64,000 nucleotides of DNA, from positions 1,906,269-1,970,268 of the forward strand of contig NW_017265136.1 of NCBI RefSeq assembly GCF_001638985.1, given 5' to 3'. The stretch comes from Phycomyces blakesleeanus NRRL 1555(-) (lineage: Eukaryota > Mucoromycota > Mucoromycetes > Mucorales > Phycomycetaceae). The notes beneath the pieces were generated by a model, which saw nothing but the letters and a program-made list of their open reading frames with translations, was not told the origin of the DNA and did not search any database. The translations under genes and the position numbers were made by a program. Position 1 is the stretch's first letter; every line of letters starts with the position of its first letter. Below, piece by piece: positions 11,248-22,412 of the stretch.

Positions 11248-12644
11248 TTATTTGATGGGAACAATGTGAGTCTCAGAAATCTCCTGGCTAATTATAAGAT
11301 AGTTCTTCTTGATAAATCCAACTTTCAGAAAAGTAAAGTCCATATCAACATAAGCAAAACTAGCAGTGCATGTGAAACTATCCTCTTCAAAGGTAAGGTC
11401 TGAAGCAGGTACATTGAATGTCGAACCCCAAAATAGCAAATTCCCAGGTTTAAATCTAGAAATGTCATAAGAAATTGAGTAAGCGCTATAATAATTGTCA
11501 CTTGTGTCATAAAGGCTAGTAGCATTAAAGGCAATATCATCAGTAAAGAAAAAAATAGTGGCTAGATTATCTATAATAGAACTAAAATATTTTGGGTTGG
11601 AGGAACAGACAGTGAGGTTATCAACAGAAACTTCCCAGAAACCTTATGGAATGTTAAGTATCTATGAATTGGGTACTAAAAATATAAATCCTTACCATCA
11701 GAACTGTCAATAGGAACAGTAGTTAAGTTACCATTGATATGATCAGAGTTGCAACCGCCAAAGACATACTCTATTAGAACCAAAGGGTTATGTGAGCTAA
11801 TAGTAATTTATTGTAGTGTATATACGTATTGATAGTTTTTTATCATCTCCAACATCATTAGTGCCAGATTTTCCAAGATAGACACCAAAGATAGGCTTGC
11901 TGGTCAGACCCTGGCTTATCAGATTGTCCATAGAGTTTTTCTATCAGAGGCAGTGGTGATTGTATCAAAGGCAAGGCCGAGCAAACCATAAATAGAACCG
12001 ATTTGAGAAGAATTTAATTTCTCCTTGGCCAGTGATTGAGAAGCCGCCAAGGTTGACTGTAGAATGGCCAACAATACCACTGGCAGAGGATCCACCTCAG
12101 TAGCTGATTGATCAGGTTTTGGTGCTAAGCTTGTGGGTGCTATATTTTCGAAGAATTATACTTAGTCTGGCCAGATCAACAACCACCGGACAAGTGGAAG
12201 GTACAAGTGACTATTAGAAGCTGTCTAGCACACTAAAAATATAGTCTTATTTACCAAACCAGAAATTATCAGATCCACTATTAATGTCAAGCTTAAGAGA
12301 CTGAGAGGGGTTCCGACCTTAACGGTACCATAGTACTCAATCATAGGTACAATCTCGACAGTAAAGAAAGTTGGTCTTTTGAAGAAAATGGCTTACTTTC
12401 CCTTGGCCTCCAAGATGGCACGAGTACCATTGGGTTTGAAACTAGGGTTGTTGGTAAGAGTGAAAGTATGGGTACTACCATCAAGAGCAATAGAAGCACT
12501 GGTAGAAAGTGCGGCCTTAACAGCTGATAATGAGATAGTTTCTAAGAAAATAGCAATTATTGAAAAGAATTTTACAATAAATACAGAAGAACCGTAGAAT
12601 TGAAGATCGTTTTTAATTATAAAACGCATACCTATAAATTTCAT
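11248..12644 (-). pseudogene. Aspartic protease pseudogene, array member 2
   Basis: The whole region aligns by eye with member 1, exon for exon, in the same orientation, but is decayed. Exon 1 has a stop after the propeptide motif (ILEAKGK then TAA) and has lost a short segment. The exon 2 counterpart contains small deletions around 11930-11960. The first catalytic motif, DTG in paralogs, reads Asn-Ser-Gly (codons 12274-12282), and the second reads Asp-Asn-Leu near 11560. The C-terminal end (ETHIVPIK) is still readable at 11248-11439. With both catalytic Asp-Thr-Gly triplets destroyed, no active protease could be made. Confidence 0.88.
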
Positions 12645-14410
12645 ACTCTTGCTTTTTACTACAGTTAACGGAAGAAAATCACCCCCCCCCTTTTTTTTTT
12701 AAGTTTCCGAATTTGTCAAAAGTATGTAGTTGGGGTGGACAGATTGAAAAGGTCAAAACATGGTCAAAAACGGTTGAGATAAGGTTATCCAATCAAAATA
12801 ATTCTCGTCTGTCTATACCATTTTTTTTTAGATCGCCAAACTTAGTTCAAGGTACACAAAATAAAATTGAATGCTCATAATACAATTCTTTCTATATTAC
12901 ATAAGTCTACTCTCAATGCAATTAAAATAACTAGATACTAGTTAATCAGAGCTGTTTGAGCTTTTTTCTGATCCTTGTCTTGAAATGTCAATTTTTTTTA
13001 ACCGTTTCGACTTGTCCATATCGTGTATATTAAATGTTTACAAAACCGATTGAGTATTTGTTTTATACTTTTGTGTTATATTCTATTTTTAATTTAAATT
13101 GCTTTTCCACATGCTTATTAATTGAAAGAAAATACATTTGACTTTGCAGCCCGTAAAACAGCCCAATGTAAGTAAAGGTTTCATACAAATATATAATACT
13201 AAAAGAGTAGTATATATAGAAGTTTGTGTATGTCCAATATAAAAGAAGTGAATAATTAAGCCTATATTATTTATAGCTTAATCTATAAGTGTGTAATAGA
13301 GATCTTTGATTGTGGAAAAAAAAAGTGTATTTTTCGACCCTGATATACGGGTGATAAATTTTGAGATAGTGAATCAACTTCAGGGTTTATATGATTCCGT
13401 ATATTTCCAAGAATAATTCGTTTTAAAGTGTTTTTTTTTGGTGGCATGTCTTTCCTTTTCTGTGCATATACCACATTGCGTTTCATTTGAAAAGATATAG
13501 GAGAATATTATTATCGTTTTCAACGATTCGCTGAAGAAATATCCGACGATATGCAAACCCTTTGATAACAGCGCTTAATAACGATCAGTTTGAATAAAGG
13601 TTTGTGTCAGTATCATTAAAATTAAATATGTATTCTTTTTTCTTTATCTCTTTGTGACACAGGCATCTTTCGTTTTTAACACTGCGTATTACGAGTTATT
13701 TCTAGAAATATTAGTAAAAGATATATATTTCTTTATTGATGCTATTCTTTATCTAGCTAATACGCACAAACTATACTATATTTTTCTTTTAATATTTTAT
13801 GGTTCTACAAGAAGTAATCAGTGAGGTGCAGATAACAATAATATCAGGCTCTCCATATACATCTATTCTGTTTCCGCTTCTAATCAAGTCAAAATTAGGA
13901 ATAATTGATGCCTTGTAGGTGCAAAACTTTGCTTAGTGTTGAAACCAGGTTAAATTCAAGAATTCCCCCCGGGGATTAATAAAACACACGTATTCTCTTT
14001 CTTTTATAGTCCCAATACAAAATTAACAACGTCGCTATCATTTTCAGGATCTCCTGAAGGTAGTACTGAAGCAATTAGCCCTCACTGATGTGGAAAAACA
14101 ACTGGCATAAATTAAGCTGTTTTGTAAGACTAGCCTAGTCTAGCATGCTGATCCACAGTGACCCAAAGATGATGAGTAATACAATAATTAGCTATATGAG
14201 CCTTACTTATGTATAATCTTCAGTCATATTTTTCTTATGTTCATACTGCCCAAGTAGCTTTGAAGAATATTAGGCTTTGGTATTTTGTATGCTCCAACAA
14301 ATAATACAAAAGCATTAATACTTAGGTCAGCACTTTAAACTGTGGCCAAGATTTATATGAATATATTTACTTGATAAAAATGTAATTTATATACATATAG
14401 ATCATTACTA
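12645..14410. other. Intergenic region within protease array
   Basis: No supported gene. It includes a homopolymer C/T run (about 12681-12702) and AT-rich sequence. Confidence 0.6.
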
Positions 14411-15784
14411 TTATTTGGATGGTGCAATAAGAACACCAGGCTCTTCTAAATCAAATATTACATAGTTATTCTTCAGAAAAACATCTCCCAGTATAGTAAA
14501 CTGGGCATTAAAATAGCCAAATCCGGCAGTACAAACAGAGTCAGCATCCTCAAAGACAAGATCTTCGGATGGAATCTTAAATTCTGTGCCACTAATGCTA
14601 AAGACAAGAGGAGAAAAACTTGAAACATCGCAATTAATAATATATGTGCCACTTCCGTCATCTTTTTCAGTGGCATTATAAGCCCTAGCCACTTCATTAG
14701 CTACATATTGTGGGAACAGAACGAGAGTTGTACCAGTGTCAAGTACACCTGAGAGATAGCTGGAGTTATATAGTAAGCAATTGTCTCCAATATGTATGCC
14801 ATCAATTTCAATTTCCCACAGACCTTTTTTAATAAAAAAAAATGTTGTCAAGATATTAGTCTAGAGATTATGTTTTGAGCAGCTCTTACCACGAGTGTTA
14901 TTAACAGGAGCATGTTTTAGATGACCATTAACGTGAGCAGGATTGTATCCACCGAATACAATTTCTGTTATTTTAATAGATTAATACAAAAAATTGGTAT
15001 TATTATAGTCTATCTTATGGCTTTCCAATTTCTATACTCACCGCCGCCGCCTCCATTAGACTGTTTCCCAAGAAACACACCAAATAACGGCTTACTAATC
15101 AGACCTTGGCTGATCAGGTTATCCATGGGTGTCTGAAAACCCTTAATTGTTGCATCAGAGCTAAATGCAAGTCCAAGAAAGCCATCCGCTGGATAGTCCC
15201 CAATGATAACAAAAGCATTAGAAGCTAATTCAACTCCTTGGTTGCTGATTAAAAGTCCACTGATATTAACAGTATCATAGCCAATAATTCCACTGGCCAT
15301 TGATGTGTCACCATAAGCTATTGACCATGTAAGATTGGTTGGTACATAGGTACTTGACTTAAAAGGATCAAATCTTTCTGTTCCAACATTACAGCTAATA
15401 CAAAGAGAAGAGGCTATGACACTCAGTTTTAATTAGAGATATTGTGCTTAGAACTTTATTTATTTTTTACTCACCAAACCAAAAATCTGCCGAGCCAGTA
15501 TCAAAGTTTAATCTGACGGTCTGACCTGGAGTCCCTACCTGAATTGTCCCATAATATATAGAATCAATTCCAGGAGTGCTTAAAGCAACAGTGCCAGTAT
15601 CAGGAGAACCTGTAGTAGGTATGTTACAGTACTTCTTATATTTATGATTGGCCATCCACACGGATCTGGAGGCATTGTGATGACAATCGCGGTTAATGAA
15701 AAGAGGGCATGAATGTGTTTTCTCGGAAAGAACAAGCTTAACAGATAACAATCCGACTAGTGTCAAGGTAAAAAGATAGTTCAT
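14411..15784 (-). CDS. Secreted aspartic protease, array member 3
   Basis: Exons on the complement: 15475-15784, 15042-15413, 14890-14964 and 14411-14823, giving 389 aa. A signal peptide (MNYLFTLTLVGLLSVKLVLS) is followed by a short propeptide with Cys residues (CPLF and KYKKYCNI) that members 1, 5 and 6 lack. Catalytic motifs FDTGSADFWF and VLDTGTTLVLF are intact, and the flap Tyr is in YGDTS. Exons 2 and 3 have exactly the same lengths (372 and 75 nt) as in members 1, 5 and 6. Together with member 4 it forms a second subfamily, defined by the KYxKYCNI propeptide motif. Predicted function is secreted acid endopeptidase. Confidence 0.92.
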
Positions 15785-16384
15785 GGCTTTAATGCGTTGT
15801 GTAATTAAAGAGAGTGCTATTTATTTTATATTTATATATATATTTGTATGGGAGGCTAAAATAAACATTAAGACCTAAGCTTTTCAAAAGACAATATTCC
15901 AAGAAGGAATTTATCAAAAGTAACATGTATACATTTAATCATTTCGATATTTCCTTTAAAAACGAAGATGCCTATTATCTAAAGTCTATCATATGATATT
16001 GATAGATAGAGTGTATTGTTTTATTACTTTAAGGAATATTCATTATAAGCTATAGAGTTAAAACCTGGAATACATATAGGTAAAATAAATTAAATATATA
16101 GCAAGAATTCATAGTATTGCAGATTTATCAAGGGATCGATATCTTTTTTTTTCTATGCAATCATTTGATTTTACTCTTAGTACAAAGCTTGTCCAACTTA
16201 CAAGCCTTGAGCGCACTTGTTTTTTGTATAGAATTGCTGATATACTTGATGCGATATACTATGAGCTGTCTATTTAAATATACTTTAGCTCTTAATAATT
16301 ACAATTACAATAAATACTTTAATGGGCAATTGATCCCCCTCCCCTCGCCCATCTTTCTTTTTCTTAAGCAGTAAATAGGGAAAG
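15785..16384. other. Intergenic region, promoter side of protease 3
   Basis: AT-rich, with a (TA)-rich block at about 15820-15845 that may include the TATA element of protease 3. No gene is seen. Confidence 0.5.
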
Positions 16385-17780
16385 CTATTTTGAAGGGGCA
16401 ATATAAACGCTGGGTTTCTCGTGGTCAAATATTATGTAATGGCTTTTGAGAAAAACATCGCCAAGAATACCAAACGGGGCATCAATAGACCCAAATCCTG
16501 CTATACAAGATGATCCGTCCTTTGTGTAAATAAGATCCGCAGGAGGAATAGAAAAGTCAGAGTCCCCGATAGTAAAAGTAAGAGGAGACAGCTCGGAACT
16601 GTTACAGCTTATGGTGTATGTGCCATCTTTCTTATCTATTGCGTTGTATGCTTCAGCAACTTTAGTGGCCATACGACTTGGAAATAACATTAAAGTGGTG
16701 CCTGTGTCTAGGACTCCTTGAAAATGACCAATGTTTCTAATGAAAGGCTCTATACCAGCAGTTGTGGCACGTATATCGATTTCCCAAAGACCTTATCTAA
16801 TATCAGTATCTTGGTCGGAAAGTAAATATTGGCTAATACTTACCGAGCGAATTGTCAACAGGGACCTCAATCAAGGTTCCATTAATGTGGTCGGGATTGT
16901 AGCCGCCAAATATAATCTCTATTTGGAAAATAATGACATGTAAGTTATTTGAATATATGTACTCGTAAAAGTGTCTGTGTATTTTACCGCCATTGTTGCC
17001 TATGCTGTCATTAGTTCCATTCGATTCTTTTCCTAAGAATAATCCGAAGACAGGGTAGTTGATTAAACCTTGGCTGATCATGCTTTTTATAGGTGTCTCA
17101 ACACCTTTTGTGTGTGTCAAAGAGTCGAATGCTAGACCCATTATGCCATTGATCGTAGTGTTTTCCATAAGAGCGGTGGTATTTATGGCAATCTCGACAC
17201 TTTGTCCAATAATCGATATATTGCTAATCATAACGGTATCATAAGCGACAAAACCTTGGGCAAAACTTCTATCGGCGTATTCAATTGACCAAGAATCGTT
17301 TGTGGATACAAATGTCGTCGATATTAAAGGATTAAACAGAATATTGGAGGTCTGACAATTTTTACAAGATGTGGATGCTATAGTATATTTTGTGTTAAAT
17401 TTTTATTATTATTATTTTTGGAAAACTAAAAAATGATAGTTACCGAACCAAAAATCTGAAGAACCACTATCAATAATCACATTAATTGGCTGGGCAGGAG
17501 TTCCAACTTTGATAGTTCCATAATATAAAGCGTCCACTCCAGGTGAACTCAATGGGAAAACACTGTGGTTTGAATTGTCTAATGTGGTTATATTACAGTA
17601 CTTGTAATATTTATCGCGGGCCACTGAGATCGAATGTGTAGCGTTTCTTTTGGCTTTTGGATCAAGAGAAAGAGGACAAGTTAATGTTTTATCAGTTGAA
17701 ACGTCGTGTATAATCGATATTATAGCTATTTCCAAAAGGATAGCTATAATTTTTACAACAGTCAGGATAATGGTAAACAT
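16385..17780 (-). CDS. Secreted aspartic protease, array member 4 (divergent)
   Basis: Exons on the complement: 17444-17780, 16988-17377, 16844-16918 and 16385-16791, giving 402 aa. The N-terminus is a long hydrophobic stretch (MFTIILTVVKIIAILLEIAI) that could be a signal peptide or an uncleaved anchor. The propeptide has the KYYKYCNI motif shared with member 3. The first active-site motif reads IIDSGSSDFWF, with Ser in place of Thr, a substitution seen in many active family A1 enzymes; the second is VLDTGTTLMLF. The flap region is EYADRSFAQG. Exon 2 is 18 nt longer than in the paralogs, encoding an Asn-rich segment near SNGTNDSIGNNGG. It is the most diverged intact member. Confidence 0.9.
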
Positions 17781-17811
17781 ACAGATGAGATAAAGAATGT
17801 AAAATTCGAGA

Positions 17812-17819
17812 CTTTTATA
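17812..17819 (-). promoter_or_regulatory. TATA box of protease 4
   Basis: TATAAAAG on the minus strand, 32-39 bp upstream of the ATG. This is closer to the start than in members 1, 5 and 6. Confidence 0.45.
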
Positions 17820-20019
17820 TTGATCCCGTTATTATAAAGTTGAATAGCATGTACGTCTAATGTTATACCAATAGAAGGTATGTATCATATGTAAGATCTA
17901 AAAAATAAAAACTTTTTATTTGATAGCAAAACAAGCCCATTCTAGCTTTGTAATATTTTTGAAATTTATACAATCCAGAATTGGCCTTAGATCTTGTAGC
18001 AGTCAAAAAAAATCGTTTAATAGATCCAGGTTTATAGAGGGGTCACTCCTGCAGATATTGAGCGCCATTCCGTTAATATTAGAGAAACGACTTGACTATT
18101 ACCCCTCTTTCTTTCTCTTTCCCTCTCTACCTTTATATATATATATATTACATATTATTATTTGATTGAATGACAATAATATTTATTGCTGTAATTTAAT
18201 ATATTAAAGAGTAAATGTCATTTTAGAATTAGCTGTGATAAGCTGTATAATCTATAGACAGTTATGGACGATATACGTTTGATAGTATCTGTGGAAAGAT
18301 AATGTCAAGAATGATAAAATAATATTAGCTCTAAGTCAGCTTGAAAATCTGTACAAAGCCCTGACGATCAAAAGAATGGATGTTTAATAGGTCTGATAAA
18401 TAGCAAGTGATCGAAAAGAAAGTATCCTTTTCGATAGTATTGTTGCTGTAGATCGATATAGTACCGATCTTAATGAGGACAGTGCGACAACGCAAAGGTG
18501 GTAACTTTCCCTCTTGTTATAAAAATTAGGACCCAACAGATATTAGCCTGGTATTTAAGAATAAGATGCTTATAAAAGACCTTTGAGGAGACAATAGCCT
18601 TTTGAGAGTAAAAAAATTAGTAGGTAGAGTTTTCTTAATTTATAGATTTACCTCTATTATTTAGAATATATTTTTTGAAATTTTAAATTTAAGACCATTC
18701 TTGTTACTCGGCTCCTTGTCAAGATCGTAGCTTAGATCCATAAATTTGTTTAAGTGCTTCGTTACCATAAAATTGTTTCTCTAAAATAGTAGTATATTTT
18801 TTCTTTAAAAAAATAGAATTATAGTAATTATATGACCTGACTTAGTAACACGCTTCAAAAATCCGTTTATATTTGCGAACTAACTATGTTTAATTGAAAC
18901 CATAATAATCAGTATATATATATACATGTCTGTGTATGTAAATGTATAAATAATAATACAGTCTTTGCATAATGCGAATGATTTTTGCTTTACACAGCTT
19001 TACAGTCGGTCATTTAATCAACTTCTTTGGGTAGTGCAAATATCGATATTTGCATTTTTAAATCCATTGATATCTCTACAAATATTGGTTTATTGTTAAT
19101 CAGATAAGCATTGGCCATCATAGAATGACTTTCTACACAACTTTACTTAAAACGAGCGGCACGTACTCTTAGATTTTGTTTTGTAAACGTCCTGAGAGAA
19201 CTTTGGGATCAAACATGACTACGTGGTGTAAATATCCAAAAATATTAGTAAATGTTTTTGAGGGTGAAAAAATGAGATATTTTTATCAATATTTGAGCAA
19301 TAAATGTCAAACAACGTTTAAACAGTAGATTGTAAAGCTATTAATCAGATTAATGTAATATATAAAGAAGCTTTACTAGACCAATTTAGCTGTATACCTA
19401 ACGTCTAGTAAACAATTAGCTATTTTAATCAAAATGATCTTTTTTAATAAATAATTATTCGTTTCAGCGGCAGAATTCACCAATCTTCAAAGCATATAAT
19501 AAATATTTGCTTAATTAAACATGCTTTCAGTGATCTTTCTGTTAGGCGAAAGTAGATAAGCTAGGCTATTGGAGTTAGAGAGGTGTATTTTCTACTCTTG
19601 ATTGATTTGATGTAATAAAAAAAAATATAATGACCGTTAATATGTATCTACATATTATTAGTTAAAAGAATAAATAAAGTCGCAAGGTAATCATCATACT
19701 GCTCTATATGGTGATAATAGTATTGAAATGCTATTTCTTCTATTACTATTTTTATACCAAACCTTGAGGGTACCTATAAAAGGCAGAAGGAGAAGGAGAG
19801 GAAAAACCAAGGATTTCCTTCTAAACACATTTTTTTTCGGTAGTGATGGTCAAGCTTATTACTGGAGGTCGCTATACAGCCAAGAATATTATTTTTCTAT
19901 AAATTAATAAATGAGAAAGCACAAAAAGCTAACGCTGTAAAGAAATTATTGAATATTTTAGTTTAATCCCAATATTAGTAATTTTACGCAATGTATATAT
20001 GACTCTGACTAGGCCATTG
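17820..20019. other. Intergenic region between protease 4 and the duplicated segment
   Basis: No supported gene on either strand. AT-rich, with a CT-rich tract at about 18105-18133 and several A/T runs. Confidence 0.6.
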
Positions 20020-20221
20020 ATTTTAGACAACGTTAACATAATGGTTTATTATTAAAATTAAAGTTAAATATTGGGTTATTTGACAAAAGTCAAAGAATAA
20101 GTTAAAATAAGAGGATAAATTATAATGACAAGTGAGAACAATAAATAAAGAGGCAAGGGACCGCTTTGTCATTAAGAAGAGCTATCCAATTTCTTGAAGG
20201 CATGGGCCATAATGTTTCCAT

Positions 20222-21608
20222 TTACTTGGAGAGAGCAATCTGGACATTGGGAACAGCCTGGTTGAAGATCACATAGTGACTCTTAAGGAAGGCATCACCA
20301 AAGATAGCGAAAGGAAGATTAGCATAAGCAAAGCTGGCAATACAGGTCGATCCTCTGTAGTAAATGAGATCGGCAGGAGGAATAGTGAACTTGGCTCCGT
20401 TGATAGTGAAGGTAAGAGGAGCAAAGCTGGAAGTATCACACTTGATTGTGTAGGTACCGTCATAGTTGTCGGTAGCACCGTAGGCCTTTGCAACCTTGGT
20501 AGCAATGGTGTTGGTGAAGATCATGAGGGTGGTTCCGGTGTCGAGGATACCCTCGATAGCACCAAGGCTGGTGGTAGTTGTGGTGGTACCAGCAGTAGCG
20601 GCGCTGGCAGTGATGCTCCAGAAACCTATAATGAGGTTAGTGAATGCTCAAAGTATTATCAAATAATTGTATATGTATATACACTTACCATCAGAGTTAT
20701 CAACGGGAACAGTAGTCAAAGTACCGTTAATGTGGTTGCTGTTGTAGCCACCAAAGACATACTCTATTAAAATAATAAAGATCAAAAGTATTCAATTGGT
20801 TAATGTGCTGCCTAATTTTTACAATTGTGTTTTTGGCTTACCTCCAACGGCATCAGTGGTCTGCTTTCCGAGGTAGACACCAAAGACAGGGCTAGTAATC
20901 AAACCCTGGCTGATAAGGTTGTCCACAGGGGTCTTGACACCAGTGGCAGTAATAATGGAGTCGAAAGCAAGACCAAGCAAGCCATCAATAGGGCCGGTTT
21001 GGAAAGCGGTGGCTTCCTTCTTGGCAAGTTCAATACCTTGACCAGTGATTGAGAGACCGCCAAGGTTTACGGTATCGAAGCCAACAACACCACTGGCAGA
21101 AGAGCCATCTCCGTAGCTGATGGACCAGGTCTTGGTGCTGGATACGTAGGTGCTGGACTTGGTAGAGTCAAACTTGGTCTGGGTAGAACCGCAGTTAGTG
21201 CAGAGAGTTGATGCTATAAAAAACAATTGTCAATTATTGCTGTTGCATGCAGTATATATATATATATTTACCAAACCAGAGATCGGCAGATCCAGTGTCA
21301 AAGTCAAGCTTAAGAGACTGAGCAGGAGTTCCGACCTTGACGGTGCCATAGTACTCAACATCATACAAGTAATCAATCATAGGAACGGTACCAGTATTGG
21401 CAAAGGTACTGGCACTGTTAATGAATCTGTTGTACTTTCCGCGAGCTTTCAAGACAGCGCTGGTAGCATTGCGCTGATAGCTAGGGTTTCCAGTCAAAGG
21501 GATAGTCAAAGTCTTGACAGCAGGATCAGTAGAGACAGCAGGAGCAGCATCAACAGATGAGAAGGTGGCAACGGCCAATAGGGCAAAGATGCTTGCAGAC
21601 AGCTTCAT
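20222..21608 (-). CDS. Secreted aspartic protease, array member 5
   Basis: Exons on the complement: 21272-21608, 20842-21213, 20689-20763 and 20222-20625, giving 395 aa. The signal peptide is MKLSASIFALLAVATFSSVDA. The propeptide ends in a basic motif (VLKARGKYNRF). Catalytic motifs FDTGSADLWF and ILDTGTTLMIF and the flap SYGDGSS are intact. The mature enzyme ends NVQIALSK. Its closest relative by far is the plus-strand copy at 44320-45693. Codons look more GC-rich and optimised (many C-ending codons) than in members 3 and 4, suggesting this is a highly expressed form. Predicted role: major secreted acid protease. Confidence 0.95.
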
Positions 21609-21672
21609 AGTAAAGATAGAGAAGATGATTGGTTGAGAAGATGAATGTGGGTTGAAGCATCAATTTGCGCGT

Positions 21673-21680
21673 CCTTTTAT
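21673..21680 (-). promoter_or_regulatory. TATA box of protease 5
   Basis: TATAAAAG in the context CGTATAAAAGGACGCGCAAA on the minus strand, about 65-73 bp upstream of the ATG. The whole context is conserved in the inverted copy at 44247-44254. Confidence 0.65.
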
Positions 21681-22412
21681 ACGATTTATGTCCTGTTTAC
21701 TGCATTCATTTTTTCAAATACTTTGTGTAAAGTACCTATGAAGCGGAATATAAACATAGATCTCTTAACGATAGAATGAATCCTGGTACACTCAACAACT
21801 TCCTATAGCAAAGTAATTAGATGTAACTTGAGAAGAAAGACACAAAAATATTCTTCCTGTTTGAGCTGAAAATACAAGATACCAATCTATATCAGGAAAA
21901 TTGCCTATATTGAGATTAATTGTCTTTCATAGGATATATATTAACTTCAATATTGTATTAAACTAGTGTATTTTAGATATATAAGAGTGTTTTGTGAAAC
22001 AAAAAAGTATTCATTGCTCAATACCGGGAACACATTGATATAAATTATACGATAAAGGGTAATAATCTACATATACGGGTTTGGCGTGTCCCCGGATAAT
22101 CATATTCTCTTCATTCATGCACGATAAAGCCTCGCGATTTACACGCCATTGCTTCTTAAGATGCCCAAAATACAATTTATTATGCACTACTACTGTGCTC
22201 TTTCGAGCATATGCTTATATGGCATGGAGCCAGCGTGCTTGATATATATCGCACACATTTGGGTTAAATACTAGTACAACTATGGCACACGCTCTTATTC
22301 TCAAGCTATTATACAAAATTGTCTTGTATTTCTTGTTTTGAGTCTGCGCTCCAACACCTTTCGATAGAAAGATCCTTTTTTTGTCGATCTGTGAGACTCT
22401 AGTTGGCGATTA

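Larger units (their letters stand above)
20020..22412 (-). repeat. Left arm of 2.4-kb inverted segmental duplication
   Basis: This segment is homologous, in reverse orientation, to 43503-45905. Homology covers the protease gene, its 3' flank (to a shared word around 20023-20041) and about 800 bp of upstream sequence (to shared words around 22390-22412). Introns and flanks are recognisably similar but carry substitutions and indels, so the duplication is not brand new. Confidence 0.88.

Noticed and set aside
13283..13486. 67-codon minus-strand frame with basic residues
   Set aside because: Too short, no motif and no splicing partners.
20276..21560. Plus-strand Ser/Gly-rich frames opposite protease 5, and the same opposite protease 6
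   Set aside because: Antisense shadows of codon-biased protease exons.
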